A stretch of DNA of 64,000 bases, from assembly GCA_900119625.1 (NCBI GenBank), contig FPKD01000009.1, positions 1-64,000 on the forward strand, in the 5' to 3' direction. This document shows positions 26,807-34,957 of the stretch, one piece after another. The translations under genes and the position numbers were made by a program. The DNA is from Olsenella sp. kh2p3. Its GTDB lineage: Bacteria > Actinomycetota > Coriobacteriia > Coriobacteriales > Atopobiaceae. Position 1 is the first letter of the stretch. The number at the start of each line of letters is the position of its first letter. The notes under the pieces were generated by a model. It ran no database searches and was not told the DNA's origin. It worked only from the letters and a program-made list of their open reading frames with translations.

Positions 26807-28726
26807 ATGTTTCTAGAGCCTAGGATTCCCGAGGACTGGGTCCCCGTCACCGACAAGAAGCTGCATGACCTCATCAAGATGACGGGCGAGTGCGCAAGCT
26901 TCAACGAGGACGAGTGCCCCATCTACTGGGACCCCGACACCGAGGGCTACATCTTCCTGCACCGCGAGACCTTTGGCGAGGACGAGGTCATGGCTGCCTA
27001 CCGCGTGGCGCGCCAGCCCAACGACAACCAGGCAGAGGTTGACCTCTCCGCGAGTGACGACCCTATGGCCCGCATGGGCCAGGGCTTCTGCCCGCCGTTC
27101 AACCCGCACACCTACCAGGCGGCGGACGGCGTGGTGTGCATGCAGGACCAGGAAGTGGTCATGCGTGACGGCACCAAGATCTACTGCGACATCTACAAGC
27201 CCGAGGCCGAGGGCCGCTATCCCACGATCGTCTCCTGGTCGTGGTTTGGCAAGCGCCCGGGTGACGGCATGAGCGAGTGGCAGATCATGGGCGTGCCCCC
27301 CGCGACGGTCTCCAAGTGCGCCAAGTTCGAGTCGCCTGACCCGCTCTTCTGGTGCTACAAGGGCTACGCCGTGGCCAACGTGGACGTGCGCGGCGCGGGC
27401 CACTCCGAGGGCTCGGTCCACATGTTCACGCACCAGGACCGCGAGGACGGCTACGACTTCGTGGAGTGGGTTGCCGCCCAGCCCTGGTCCAACGGCCGCG
27501 TGGGCATGTCGGGCAACTCCGGCGTGGCCATGCACCAGTGGGGCATCGCTTCCACCTGCCCGCCCCACCTGGCCTGCATTGCGCCCTGGGAGTGCACGAC
27601 CGACCTCTACCGCGAGAGCTTCTTCGAGGGTGGCGTTCCGGCCCTCTCGTTTAACAAGTTCATTGCCGCACAGGTGACGGGCCCCAACGGCGTGGATGAC
27701 CAGGTCGCCATGGCCAAGATGTACCCCGACATGAACGCCTACTGGAACGACAAGCGCGCGGACGTGCGCAAGGTCAAGATCCCCGTCTACCAGACCGCCG
27801 GTTGGTCGCACTTCCACCTGCCGGGCTCCTTCAACGCCTGGAGGCGCTGCCGTAGCCACCTCAAGTGGATGCGCGCGCACAGGGACTTCGAGTGGCCTGA
27901 CACCTACAACCCCGAGAACCTCGAGGACCTGCTTCGCTACTACGACCGCTACCTCAAGGGCATCCACAACGGCTGGGAGATGACGCCGCGCGTCCGCCTT
28001 GACATCATGGACGGCTACGACGTGGACTACCAGGAGCAGCGCCCCGAGAAGGCCTGGCCCATCAAGCGCACCCAGTACAAGAAGCTCTACCTCGACGCGT
28101 CCGCGCCCAAGGACTGCGCGCCGCTCGACCACAAGTCCGCGTGCTTCTCGCTCTCGACCGAGCCGGTGTCCACGCAGGCAAAGGCCAGCTACAACCCGGC
28201 GGACGAGGAGGTCGACTTTGACCTCACGCTTCCCGAGGACGTCGAGATCACGGGCTACATGAACCTGCACCTCTTTGTCTCCTGCGACGGCTTTGATGAC
28301 ATGGACCTCTTTGTGAACATCCAGAAGGCCGACGCCGAGGGCAACTGGGTGCCTTGGCTCACGCTCGACGAGCCGCACCCCGGCGCGTGGGGCAAGTGCC
28401 GCGTGTCTCGCGCGACGGTCGACACCGCCCTCACCAAGGCACACACCCCGGTCTACACGATGACCGACACCAACAAGCTCGCCGAGGGCGAGGTGCGCGC
28501 GGTTGACATCGCGATTGTGCCCACGGCTCGCGTGTACCACAAGGGTGAGCGCTTCCGCGTGCAGATCTCTGGTCGCTACATCCGCGACGGGTGGTTTGAG
28601 CCGCTCTCGTGGGACACCGACAACCACGGCACCCACAACATCCACACCGGTGGCGAGTGGGAGTCCTGGATCGAGGTGCCCGTGGTGCCGCCGAGGTACC
28701 AGGCGGGCGAGTACGTGCACCGCTAG
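26807..28726 (+). CDS. CocE/NonD-family alpha/beta hydrolase
   Basis: About 639 residues. An N-terminal region of about 100 residues without an obvious family match precedes the CocE core. QEVVMRDGTKIYCDIYKP near 125, VDVRGAGHSEG near 195, and GMSGNSGVAMHQW near 234 (nucleophile Ser in GNSGV) mark the alpha/beta fold. The C-terminal 220 residues are the jelly-roll of X-Pro dipeptidyl-peptidase/cocaine-esterase enzymes. No signal peptide is seen, so it should act in the cytoplasm on an ester, amide or possibly a C-C bond; the substrate is unknown. AGGGGG lies 6 bp before the ATG. A strong terminator follows. Confidence 0.85.
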   Translation: MFLEPRIPEDWVPVTDKKLHDLIKMTGECASFNEDECPIYWDPDTEGYIFLHRETFGEDEVMAAYRVARQPNDNQAEVDLSASDDPMARMGQGFCPPFNPHTYQAADGVVCMQDQEVVMRDGTKIYCDIYKPEAEGRYPTIVSWSWFGKRPGDGMSEWQIMGVPPATVSKCAKFESPDPLFWCYKGYAVANVDVRGAGHSEGSVHMFTHQDREDGYDFVEWVAAQPWSNGRVGMSGNSGVAMHQWGIASTCPPHLACIAPWECTTDLYRESFFEGGVPALSFNKFIAAQVTGPNGVDDQVAMAKMYPDMNAYWNDKRADVRKVKIPVYQTAGWSHFHLPGSFNAWRRCRSHLKWMRAHRDFEWPDTYNPENLEDLLRYYDRYLKGIHNGWEMTPRVRLDIMDGYDVDYQEQRPEKAWPIKRTQYKKLYLDASAPKDCAPLDHKSACFSLSTEPVSTQAKASYNPADEEVDFDLTLPEDVEITGYMNLHLFVSCDGFDDMDLFVNIQKADAEGNWVPWLTLDEPHPGAWGKCRVSRATVDTALTKAHTPVYTMTDTNKLAEGEVRAVDIAIVPTARVYHKGERFRVQISGRYIRDGWFEPLSWDTDNHGTHNIHTGGEWESWIEVPVVPPRYQAGEYVHR

Positions 28727-28757
28727 GCAGGCAGCCCGATAAGACGGCATTGCCGTA

Positions 28758-28795
28758 GGGCCCTCTGGCACAAGGCCAGAGGGCCCTTCTCTGTT
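28758..28795 (+). terminator. terminator after the CocE hydrolase gene
   Basis: Perfect 11-bp arms GGGCCCTCTGG and CCAGAGGGCCC with a 7-nt loop, followed by TTCTCTGTT. It separates the ACP-hydrolase operon from the next gene. Confidence 0.85.
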
Positions 28796-28832
28796 ACGGT
28801 GCGGCAGCAGCGGGTGCGCGCCGCACGCCACC

Positions 28833-28844
28833 GTGCGTTTGCAC
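28833..28844. promoter_or_regulatory. candidate island operator, site 1
   Basis: GTGC-GTTT-GCAC followed by AA. It lies about 150 bp before the first flavoprotein gene and just after the preceding terminator, so it is in a promoter region. Same pattern as sites at 32563, 37119, 43324 and 44973. Confidence 0.5.
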
Positions 28845-28990
28845 AACCCTCATCCAAACCCCGGATGCAGTTTCGTCTCGACAGACGAATACCGCGAGAA
28901 CTCCGCCGCCTACCATCAGGGAGGCATGCGTGGGGTCGGCAGAGCTGGTCCCGCGTGCCAGACATCCCACATCCCAGGAGAGGGGTCTTC

Positions 28991-29968
28991 ATGGCAAAGT
29001 TCAAGGTTATGGCCGTTTGCGCGGGTAGGAAGGACGGCAACGGCGAGGCTCTCGCAAAGGAGGCGCTGTGCGCAGTTGAGGAGGCAGGTGGCGAGGTCGA
29101 GCTGATCAACCTCTTCGACTACAACATCCTGCCATGCACGGGCTGCGAGGGCTGCACCATGCAGATGGGCAAGATGGCCGCCGGCCTTCAGAAGGAGTAC
29201 CACGGCTGCGTCCTCAAGGACAAGGACGACACGGACGCGATCATCAACGAGATGCACACGTGCCAGGGCATCATCTTCGTGGTTCCCACCTACGACCTCA
29301 CGCCGAGCTCGCTCTACACGCGCCTGGCACAGCGCTTCCTAGCCTACGAGCTCTCGTTCCTGCTCGCCATCGGTGCCGTAAAGGAGAACCCGCACACCGT
29401 TGCCGGCCTCATCTCGGTGGGTGGCTCCATGCACGACTGGCAGTCGCTGGCGCTCGAGAGCCTGCAGGCGACTATGTTCACCCAGTCCCTCCAGGTGGTC
29501 GACCGTTACATGGCCACGCGCGACGGCCGACCCGGCAACACCTTCGTCTACGCCGACCAGCTGCCCCGCGCGCGCAAGATGGGCGAGAACATCGTGAAGG
29601 CTATCAACACCCCCGTCGAGGAGCGCGGCTGGCTCGGCGACCCCAACGACGGTGTGTGCCCCAACTGCCACTCCAGCCTCGTCTACCCTGGCGACAAGCA
29701 CTGGGACGGCATCGAGTTCCCGTGGGAGTGCGCTGTGTGCGGTGCCGGCGGAACGCTGGGCACCAACCCCGAGACCGGTCGTCCCATGCTGGTGATTGAC
29801 CCCAAGAATGGCCTCATCCGCGACCGCAACAACGACAAGGCTCGCGCCGAGCACCTGAACGAGATCAACAAGACGCGCGATGAGTTCTTTGCGCAGCAGG
29901 ATCAGATCAAGGACCAGATGAAGAAGTACCGCGACATGAAGTTCCCGACCCTGGAGATTAAGAGGTAG
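28991..29968 (+). CDS. NADPH-dependent FMN reductase-like flavoprotein with C-terminal zinc ribbon
   Basis: About 325 residues. The flavodoxin-like domain covers roughly 1-205, with the family start KFKVMAVCAGRKDGNGEALA and a cysteine motif CTGCEGC near residue 48 that could hold an Fe-S cluster or a redox pair. A zinc-ribbon-like Cys array (CPNC near 222 and CAVC near 247) and a charged helical tail follow. Family members move electrons between NAD(P)H, FMN and quinone-like or iron-sulphur partners. A paralogue of the same length and layout lies at 45074. GGAGAGGGG precedes the ATG. Confidence 0.8.
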   Translation: MAKFKVMAVCAGRKDGNGEALAKEALCAVEEAGGEVELINLFDYNILPCTGCEGCTMQMGKMAAGLQKEYHGCVLKDKDDTDAIINEMHTCQGIIFVVPTYDLTPSSLYTRLAQRFLAYELSFLLAIGAVKENPHTVAGLISVGGSMHDWQSLALESLQATMFTQSLQVVDRYMATRDGRPGNTFVYADQLPRARKMGENIVKAINTPVEERGWLGDPNDGVCPNCHSSLVYPGDKHWDGIEFPWECAVCGAGGTLGTNPETGRPMLVIDPKNGLIRDRNNDKARAEHLNEINKTRDEFFAQQDQIKDQMKKYRDMKFPTLEIKR

Positions 29969-29997
29969 CTTCTCCTTCTCCGCCAGCGCTTAGCTGT

Positions 29998-30034
29998 ACC
30001 GCCCGGCTGCGAGTCTTTCCCGCAGTCGGGCGGT
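29998..30034. terminator. bidirectional terminator between flavoprotein 1 and PucR regulator 1
   Basis: 14-bp arms ACCGCCCGGCTGCG and CGCAGTCGGGCGGT with one mismatch, then GTTGCTCT. It lies 30 bp past the plus-strand stop and serves the converging minus-strand gene as well. Confidence 0.75.
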
Positions 30035-30094
30035 GTTGCTCTAGCCCGGAAGGCGGACGGTCTGGTTTGGCGCACCCTCGGGGCGGTCCTGCTC

Positions 30095-31708
30095 CTACTC
30101 GTTCTCGATTCTGAAGTCATTGCGCGAGGTGCTGATGCGTGACTTAAAGAGGTCGAGGTAGAAGAGGACGCGGTACGAGAGCTGAAGCATGAACTGGTCC
30201 TCGCCGGAGGAGAGGTTGCACCCCAGGATTTCACGGATGCGACCCATGCGGTAGAGCAGCGTGTTCTTGTGCAGGTTGAGCATCTTGGCGGCGCGTTGGG
30301 TGTTGCATGCGTTCTGCAGGTAGATGAAGAGCGTGTCCATGAGCTCGGTCCCGTGGTCCCGATCGTAGCGTGCCAGGCGCATGAGCGAGGGATGCACAAA
30401 GTTCAGCAGGTTGTACTGGGTGTTGGTGAGGCCGAGCATCTGCACGTAGGCGTAGTCGCAGTAGTGGTAAACCTGTCCGTCCTCGAGAAAGACCGAGACC
30501 ATACGCCCCGCCTTGATGGCTGCCCGTGCCTGCTCGTAGTGGCTGCGGATGTGCGTGAGGTCGTCAAAGGCGTTGCTCACGCCTATCGAGAGGTCGTTGA
30601 CGTCGGCGACCTTGCGGAGCAGCTCTTCGGTGTAGTCACCCAGGCCAGCGCCCTTCTCGCGCGAGAAGGCCACCACCAGCGCGTCCTCGTACGTTGCGTA
30701 GATGCTGTTCTGGAGGCATCCCGTGAGCTGCATAGCTATGGTGTTGAGGTCATGTGGTGCCACGCGCGCGTGGTTGGGGTCCAGGACGGCAATGTAGAGC
30801 TCGGGCAGGGGAGTGAACTCCAGCACGCTCAGGCGTCGTGCGGTCACGGCATGGCTGGGCTGCTCGTCGTTGAGCAGGTTCACCAGGAAGTAGGAGTCCA
30901 TCTGGCCGCGGCTTGCGGTGTAGAGGTTCGTCTTCTGCATCTCCTGCGCCACAAAGCGACCCAGGCGTCCCATGCACTCCAGGTCAACGTCGCCAAACGG
31001 GTGGTCGCGCTCGATCACCATAGTGTGCGCGATGGTTACCCCGTGCACAACCGAGGGCGTGACCATGGTGTTCGCGCCCAGGACCTCGTTGTAGATCACG
31101 ATGGGCCTGGGAGATTGCGCGCAGCGCTCGGTGATCCGGGCATGCTCGATGAAGGCAACGCCGTCCTCGAGGATGGACTCGTAGCGAAACTCCTGCTCGA
31201 GCACTTGGTCCAGGTGGCGGCTGGGATCGAGCTTTCCCTCAACATGGCGCGCCACGTAGTGGTAGGCGCTGTCCACCACTACGACGGGGTTGCCCAGCGC
31301 CCTCGATGCCTCCTCGACGACGTACTGCAGGCCGTTGTTGGAGAAGTGCGCGGTGAGCATGCGACGCACGATGTCAGTTACCTGTATGTCCTCGAGGAAG
31401 AACCCCTGAAGCTCGTTGTAGCAGGTGAAAGGGTTGAACTCCAGGCGGAGCAGGATCACGTTGCAGGAGGGATTGTCCAGCAGCCCCTTCGGCACCTCCT
31501 GGCACCCAAACAGCACCACGTTGAAAATGTCCTCGATGGGCGCCTCCGGGAGGTGAACGTCATCCGAGAAGTACAGGACATTGGGATGGGGGAGCCCCGT
31601 CGCGGGCGTGAGGAAGCAGATGTTGTCGATGTTTACCTCGGGATCGCGGAGCTTCCTTGTGGCAACGGACCCCTCGGGCAGGCGTGACAGCAGCTCCTTG
31701 AGTTCCAT
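30095..31708 (-). CDS. PucR-family transcriptional regulator 1
   Basis: About 537 residues. The N-terminal 120 residues resemble the PucR ligand-sensing domain. A GGDEF-like central region follows. The C-terminal 70 residues are the PucR HTH (ACNTQRAAKMLNLHKNTLLY near 485). Such regulators sense purine or amino-acid catabolites. The gene is divergent from the TetR regulator, with a spacer holding one half of an operator-like motif. GGGGG lies 8 bp before the ATG at 31708. A second PucR-type gene at 43357 has the same layout. Confidence 0.85.
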   Translation of the reverse strand: MELKELLSRLPEGSVATRKLRDPEVNIDNICFLTPATGLPHPNVLYFSDDVHLPEAPIEDIFNVVLFGCQEVPKGLLDNPSCNVILLRLEFNPFTCYNELQGFFLEDIQVTDIVRRMLTAHFSNNGLQYVVEEASRALGNPVVVVDSAYHYVARHVEGKLDPSRHLDQVLEQEFRYESILEDGVAFIEHARITERCAQSPRPIVIYNEVLGANTMVTPSVVHGVTIAHTMVIERDHPFGDVDLECMGRLGRFVAQEMQKTNLYTASRGQMDSYFLVNLLNDEQPSHAVTARRLSVLEFTPLPELYIAVLDPNHARVAPHDLNTIAMQLTGCLQNSIYATYEDALVVAFSREKGAGLGDYTEELLRKVADVNDLSIGVSNAFDDLTHIRSHYEQARAAIKAGRMVSVFLEDGQVYHYCDYAYVQMLGLTNTQYNLLNFVHPSLMRLARYDRDHGTELMDTLFIYLQNACNTQRAAKMLNLHKNTLLYRMGRIREILGCNLSSGEDQFMLQLSYRVLFYLDLFKSRISTSRNDFRIENE

Positions 31709-31730
31709 GTGCGAGTCCCCCTTCTCGTAT

Positions 31731-31740
31731 GTGCAAGCAC
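31731..31740. promoter_or_regulatory. variant of the island palindrome, spacing 2
   Basis: GTGC-AA-GCAC followed by ACAA, in the divergent spacer of PucR 1 and the TetR gene. The two half-sites match the others, but the spacer is two bases instead of four. Confidence 0.3.
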
Positions 31741-31860
31741 ACAAATAATAGGGGAATATCTTCTCGCACGTTGGTCTCGCGTTCTGCGGGCGGTGAGATT
31801 CTCATCGGCTATAGTTCAGCATATGTGCAGGAAGAGATGGCTGTTTGGGGGGGTGTGACG

Positions 31861-32481
31861 ATGAAGCGGAGCACGGCGAGAAACGCCAAGAGGACCGTTG
31901 AGGAGAGAATCGAAGAGGCGGTCTTTGGCCTCATGGAGACGACCGACATCCCCAACATCAAGGTTGCGGACGTGGTGCGCCTGGCCGGCGTTTCTCGCTC
32001 GACCTTCTACCGTCACTACGACAGCGTCGAGGACGTGGTGAAGCAGTTCGAGGCTGGCCTTCTCGACACCATGCGCACGATCAACAACACCGCGCTTGGC
32101 GTGCAGTTTAACAAGGCCGAGCTCAAGCCCACGCAGTCGATGGTCGCACGCATGGAGGTGCTCCGGGCAAACCGCGACAAGATCGTGGCGCTCAACAGCG
32201 ACCATGGCGACCCCGTCTTTCAGCACAGGGCCACGATGCTCATGCACGAGTACTTCCGCATCCGACTGCAGGGTGTGGGTGGCTCGGAGCTCCATCGAGA
32301 CCTGTACCTCTCGTTTGTGATAGCGGGCCACAACAACCTCATCCAGTACTGGTTGGAGAAGCGCCCGGAGATTCCCCCTGCCGAGGTCGCCGCCATGCTC
32401 AATCGCATGTACTACTCGCCGCTCTTCATTGATGAGAAGACTGCGCTCGAGCTTCCCGAAGACCCGTTCGCGCGCCTGTAG
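31861..32481 (+). CDS. TetR-family transcriptional regulator
   Basis: About 206 residues. The N-terminal HTH is unmistakable (IPNIKVADVVRLAGVSRSTF near residue 30, followed by YRHYDSVEDVV). The C-terminal domain is helical and should bind a small ligand. It is upstream of the thiolase operon and divergent from PucR 1, so it is a candidate local repressor. ATG 31861 follows a G-rich stretch; ATG 31837, with GGAAGAG upstream, is possible. Confidence 0.85.
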   Translation: MKRSTARNAKRTVEERIEEAVFGLMETTDIPNIKVADVVRLAGVSRSTFYRHYDSVEDVVKQFEAGLLDTMRTINNTALGVQFNKAELKPTQSMVARMEVLRANRDKIVALNSDHGDPVFQHRATMLMHEYFRIRLQGVGGSELHRDLYLSFVIAGHNNLIQYWLEKRPEIPPAEVAAMLNRMYYSPLFIDEKTALELPEDPFARL

Positions 32482-32562
32482 GCACCGCTCCCCCGGGCAC
32501 GATGCCCGTGTTGCTCCGGTGGGGGATACCCACCCCTGATTTGCCACTCTACCTGCTCGTTT

Positions 32563-32574
32563 ATGCATGCGCAC
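32563..32574. promoter_or_regulatory. candidate island operator, site 2
   Basis: ATGC-ATGC-GCAC followed by AAGG, about 205 bp before the thiolase start. The interval holds no gene. Confidence 0.45.
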
Positions 32575-32777
32575 AAGGATGGGCAATGTGCGTCTCAGCT
32601 TCTTTGGGCGTAGCAAACAACCTGACTTTACCTGCAAAAAGAAACAGAATTGCCACGTGTGTCCCGTAACGTGGGACGCCGCCTGCGCTAATGTCCCGCC
32701 TTGCGTTTTTCTCGCCCCATATCCTGTGCTCGTACGGAGCGATTGTTCTGCAGCATATGAGCAAAGGAGTGATTGTC

Positions 32778-34064
32778 TTGGTCAAGCTTGGCAAGCAGGC
32801 ACGCAGCGTCTCCATCGTGGGCGTTGGCTGCACGCCCTTCAAGAACTTCGAGGACCACCCCCAGACCAAGGGCATGAGCGAGGGCGACGCCTTTGGCTAT
32901 GCCGCGCTGGAGGCCATCCAGGACGCCGGCCTCGAGCCGCGCGACATCCAGTACTTCTACCACGGCGCCGCCAACCCCTTCATGATTGGCGACTCCCTCA
33001 CGCCCAACATGCAGGTGGCGGACTGGTTTGGCGTGCGCGGCATTGGCTCGGTGCACCACTCCGAGGCCTGCTGCACGGGCTATGTGGCCCTGCAGGAGGC
33101 CGTGCAGGCGGTTGCCTCGGGCACCTATGACGTGGTGCTTTCCGGCGCCGTGGACTTGGCGGCGTCGCTTCCCGTGGTAGACGCCCCCGGCTGCTTCCGT
33201 CGCGACTTCCCGCTCTCCGAGATGCTGCCCTCGATCCCCAAGGTCTACGACCGTGCCTACGGCCGCCCGTTCGATTCTGCGTTTGGCATCTCGTTCGACA
33301 ACTGGATCAACAAGTACCGCTGGGAGTACGACCTCACGGCCGAGCAGATCGATGATGCCCTGAACGGCGTGTCCAAGTCCCTGCGACGCGACGCCGTGCT
33401 CAACCCCCTGGCCTTCTCGACGAAGACCTTCGAGGAGCTTGCCAAGGAGAACGACCTTCCGGACGCCGACGCGTACCTCAAGGGCTTTGGCAACCCCAAG
33501 GTCACGCAGTACCTGCGCGTGACCGGCTTCGAGATCAAGTGCGACGGCGCCGCCGCCCTGGTGGTCATGCCCACCGATATGGCCGTTGCTCGCGGCCTCG
33601 ACCACAAGGTGATCGACGTCCTGGGCACGGGCGCCGCCGCCTTCGAGGGCGCGACCCCGGACAACGAGTACAACGGCACCAAGGTTGGCACCCAGCAGGT
33701 CTACGAGCTCACCGGCGTGAGCCCCGACGAGCTTGACCTGCTCTTTGTGAACGACTTCTTCCTGGCTGGCGACATCGTTGCCGCCGAGGAGGTTGGCTAC
33801 ATCCCGCGTGGCGAGGCCTGGCAGTACGCCATCGACGGTCGTATGGGCTTTGACGGTGACAAGCCCATCAACACGCACGGCGGCCGCTGCAACTTTGGTC
33901 ATGCGCACGGCGCCTCGGGCGTGGCGGACGTGGTCGAGGCCGTCAAGCAGATGCGCGGCGAGGCCGGTGCCACGCAGATGCCCAAGGCTCCACAGACCAC
34001 GTTCCTGCGCGGCTTTGGTGGCGGCCAGAACATCCGCTGCCAGATCCTGCGCACCCACGACTAG
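32778..34064 (+). CDS. SCP-x/thiolase-like acyltransferase (C-C cleaving or forming)
   Basis: About 428 residues, thiolase fold. The nucleophilic cysteine region is HHSEACCTGYVALQEA near residue 92 and the C-terminal catalytic His is in NTHGGRCNFGHAHGASG near 372. The usual second Cys motif near the C-terminus is replaced by GFGGGQN, as in SCP-x-type enzymes that work with a DUF35 partner. That partner is the next gene, 39 bp on. A CoA or ACP thiol would take the acyl group. TTG 32778 is preferred because AAAGGAG lies 8 bp upstream; the ATG 21 bp before it overlaps that site. Confidence 0.85.
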   Translation: MVKLGKQARSVSIVGVGCTPFKNFEDHPQTKGMSEGDAFGYAALEAIQDAGLEPRDIQYFYHGAANPFMIGDSLTPNMQVADWFGVRGIGSVHHSEACCTGYVALQEAVQAVASGTYDVVLSGAVDLAASLPVVDAPGCFRRDFPLSEMLPSIPKVYDRAYGRPFDSAFGISFDNWINKYRWEYDLTAEQIDDALNGVSKSLRRDAVLNPLAFSTKTFEELAKENDLPDADAYLKGFGNPKVTQYLRVTGFEIKCDGAAALVVMPTDMAVARGLDHKVIDVLGTGAAAFEGATPDNEYNGTKVGTQQVYELTGVSPDELDLLFVNDFFLAGDIVAAEEVGYIPRGEAWQYAIDGRMGFDGDKPINTHGGRCNFGHAHGASGVADVVEAVKQMRGEAGATQMPKAPQTTFLRGFGGGQNIRCQILRTHD

Positions 34065-34103
34065 CGCCCGGCGCGCATCCAAGCAACCAAGAGGAGGTAC
34101 ACG

Positions 34104-34571
34104 ATGCTTCTTGAAGACATGGAGCCAATCGTTAAGAAGTTCTACGACGGCGTTGCCGAGGGCAAGCTCCTTGGCCGCAAGTGCACGGAGTGCGGCGCCA
34201 TCGAGTTTCCGCCGCACCTGGGCTGCAACGCCTGCGGCTACCACCAGACCGAGTGGGTGGAGCTCTCTGGCCATGGCACGCTCGAGTCCTTTGTGGTGCC
34301 CGGCATCCAGAACGACAAGCCCTACCTCAAGGAGGTCGCGCCCTACGGCTACGGTAAGGTGCGTCTCGACGAGGGCACGGAGTACTCGTTCGTGATCTTC
34401 TGCGGCAAGAAGAAGGTCGTGAAGGGCCTGCAAGAGCGCCTCTACAAGAACCACGAGACCATTGGCGTCCACTTCAAGCCCATCAAGCGTGTGGTGCCCG
34501 AGAAGGAGGGCTCTGACGTGATGGTCGAGTGGTGGGAGCCCTGCTTCGAGCTCGACGAGGTCGCGGAGTAG
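34104..34571 (+). CDS. DUF35 zinc-ribbon/OB-fold thiolase partner
   Basis: 155 residues. The N-terminal helix leads to a rubredoxin-like zinc ribbon (CTEC and CNAC near residues 27 and 41), and the C-terminal half forms an OB fold (ESFVVPGIQ; YGYGKVRLDEG). DUF35 proteins associate with SCP-x-type thiolases, for example PhlB with PhlC, or the archaeal acetoacetyl-CoA thiolase complex, and shape the active site or bind CoA. Order and spacing fit an obligate pair with the preceding gene. Confidence 0.92.
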   Translation: MLLEDMEPIVKKFYDGVAEGKLLGRKCTECGAIEFPPHLGCNACGYHQTEWVELSGHGTLESFVVPGIQNDKPYLKEVAPYGYGKVRLDEGTEYSFVIFCGKKKVVKGLQERLYKNHETIGVHFKPIKRVVPEKEGSDVMVEWWEPCFELDEVAE

Positions 34572-34629
34572 CGCTGCGGCCATGAACTGTTGAACATCAA
34601 ATATTGAATCAAGACGAAAGGAACCAACC

Positions 34630-34869
34630 ATGGACAAGAACGAGCTTTTCTCGACCCTCGCAGGCCTTGCCAAGGAGGCCTACAAGACCGACGTTGACAT
34701 CACCCCCGATACCACCTTCGACGAGCTGGGCAAGGGTTCCATGAAGATGATCGCCCTCACTTCGATGATCGAGAACGAGCTCGACGCCGAGGTCACTGTC
34801 ACCGAGATCATGAACATGAAGACCTTCGGCGAGCTCGTTGACCGCGTTGCCGAGGAGGTCGAGGAGTAG
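34630..34869 (+). CDS. acyl carrier protein 2
   Basis: 79 residues. The attachment site is FDELGKGSMKMIALTSMIEN (Ser near residue 37), and the C-terminal half keeps the helix pattern of ACPs. It follows the thiolase and its DUF35 partner. A strong terminator lies between it and the phosphotransacylase gene, which would raise ACP over downstream products. It differs clearly from ACP 1, so the two are not recent duplicates. AAAGGA lies about 10 bp before the ATG. Confidence 0.9.
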   Translation: MDKNELFSTLAGLAKEAYKTDVDITPDTTFDELGKGSMKMIALTSMIENELDAEVTVTEIMNMKTFGELVDRVAEEVEE

Positions 34870-34908
34870 GCCATCTCGCCCACTCACGTGCACGACCAAG
34901 CAAACCCC

Positions 34909-34940
34909 GGGGCGGCTCCTTCTGGGGCCGCCCTTTCTTT
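34909..34940 (+). terminator. terminator between ACP 2 and phosphotransacylase 1
   Basis: Arms GGGGCGGC and GCCGCCC around a 10-nt loop, followed by TTTCTTTTACC, a good intrinsic terminator. It ends 18 bp before the next start codon, so some read-through must feed the kinase pair unless they have another promoter. Confidence 0.8.
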
Positions 34941-34957
34941 TACCTTTGGAGAGACAC

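Noticed and set aside
34572..34629. GTTGAAC stretch before ACP 2 as a partner of the 22273 palindrome
   Set aside because: Only one half-site is shared, and the surrounding sequence is simply AT-rich leader DNA.
25745..34869. Polyketide or fatty-acid biosynthetic cluster because of PPTase plus ACPs
   Set aside because: No ketosynthase with elongation partners, no acyltransferase for malonyl units, no ketoreductase/dehydratase set; the acid kinases and phosphotransacylases point to degradation with ATP gain.
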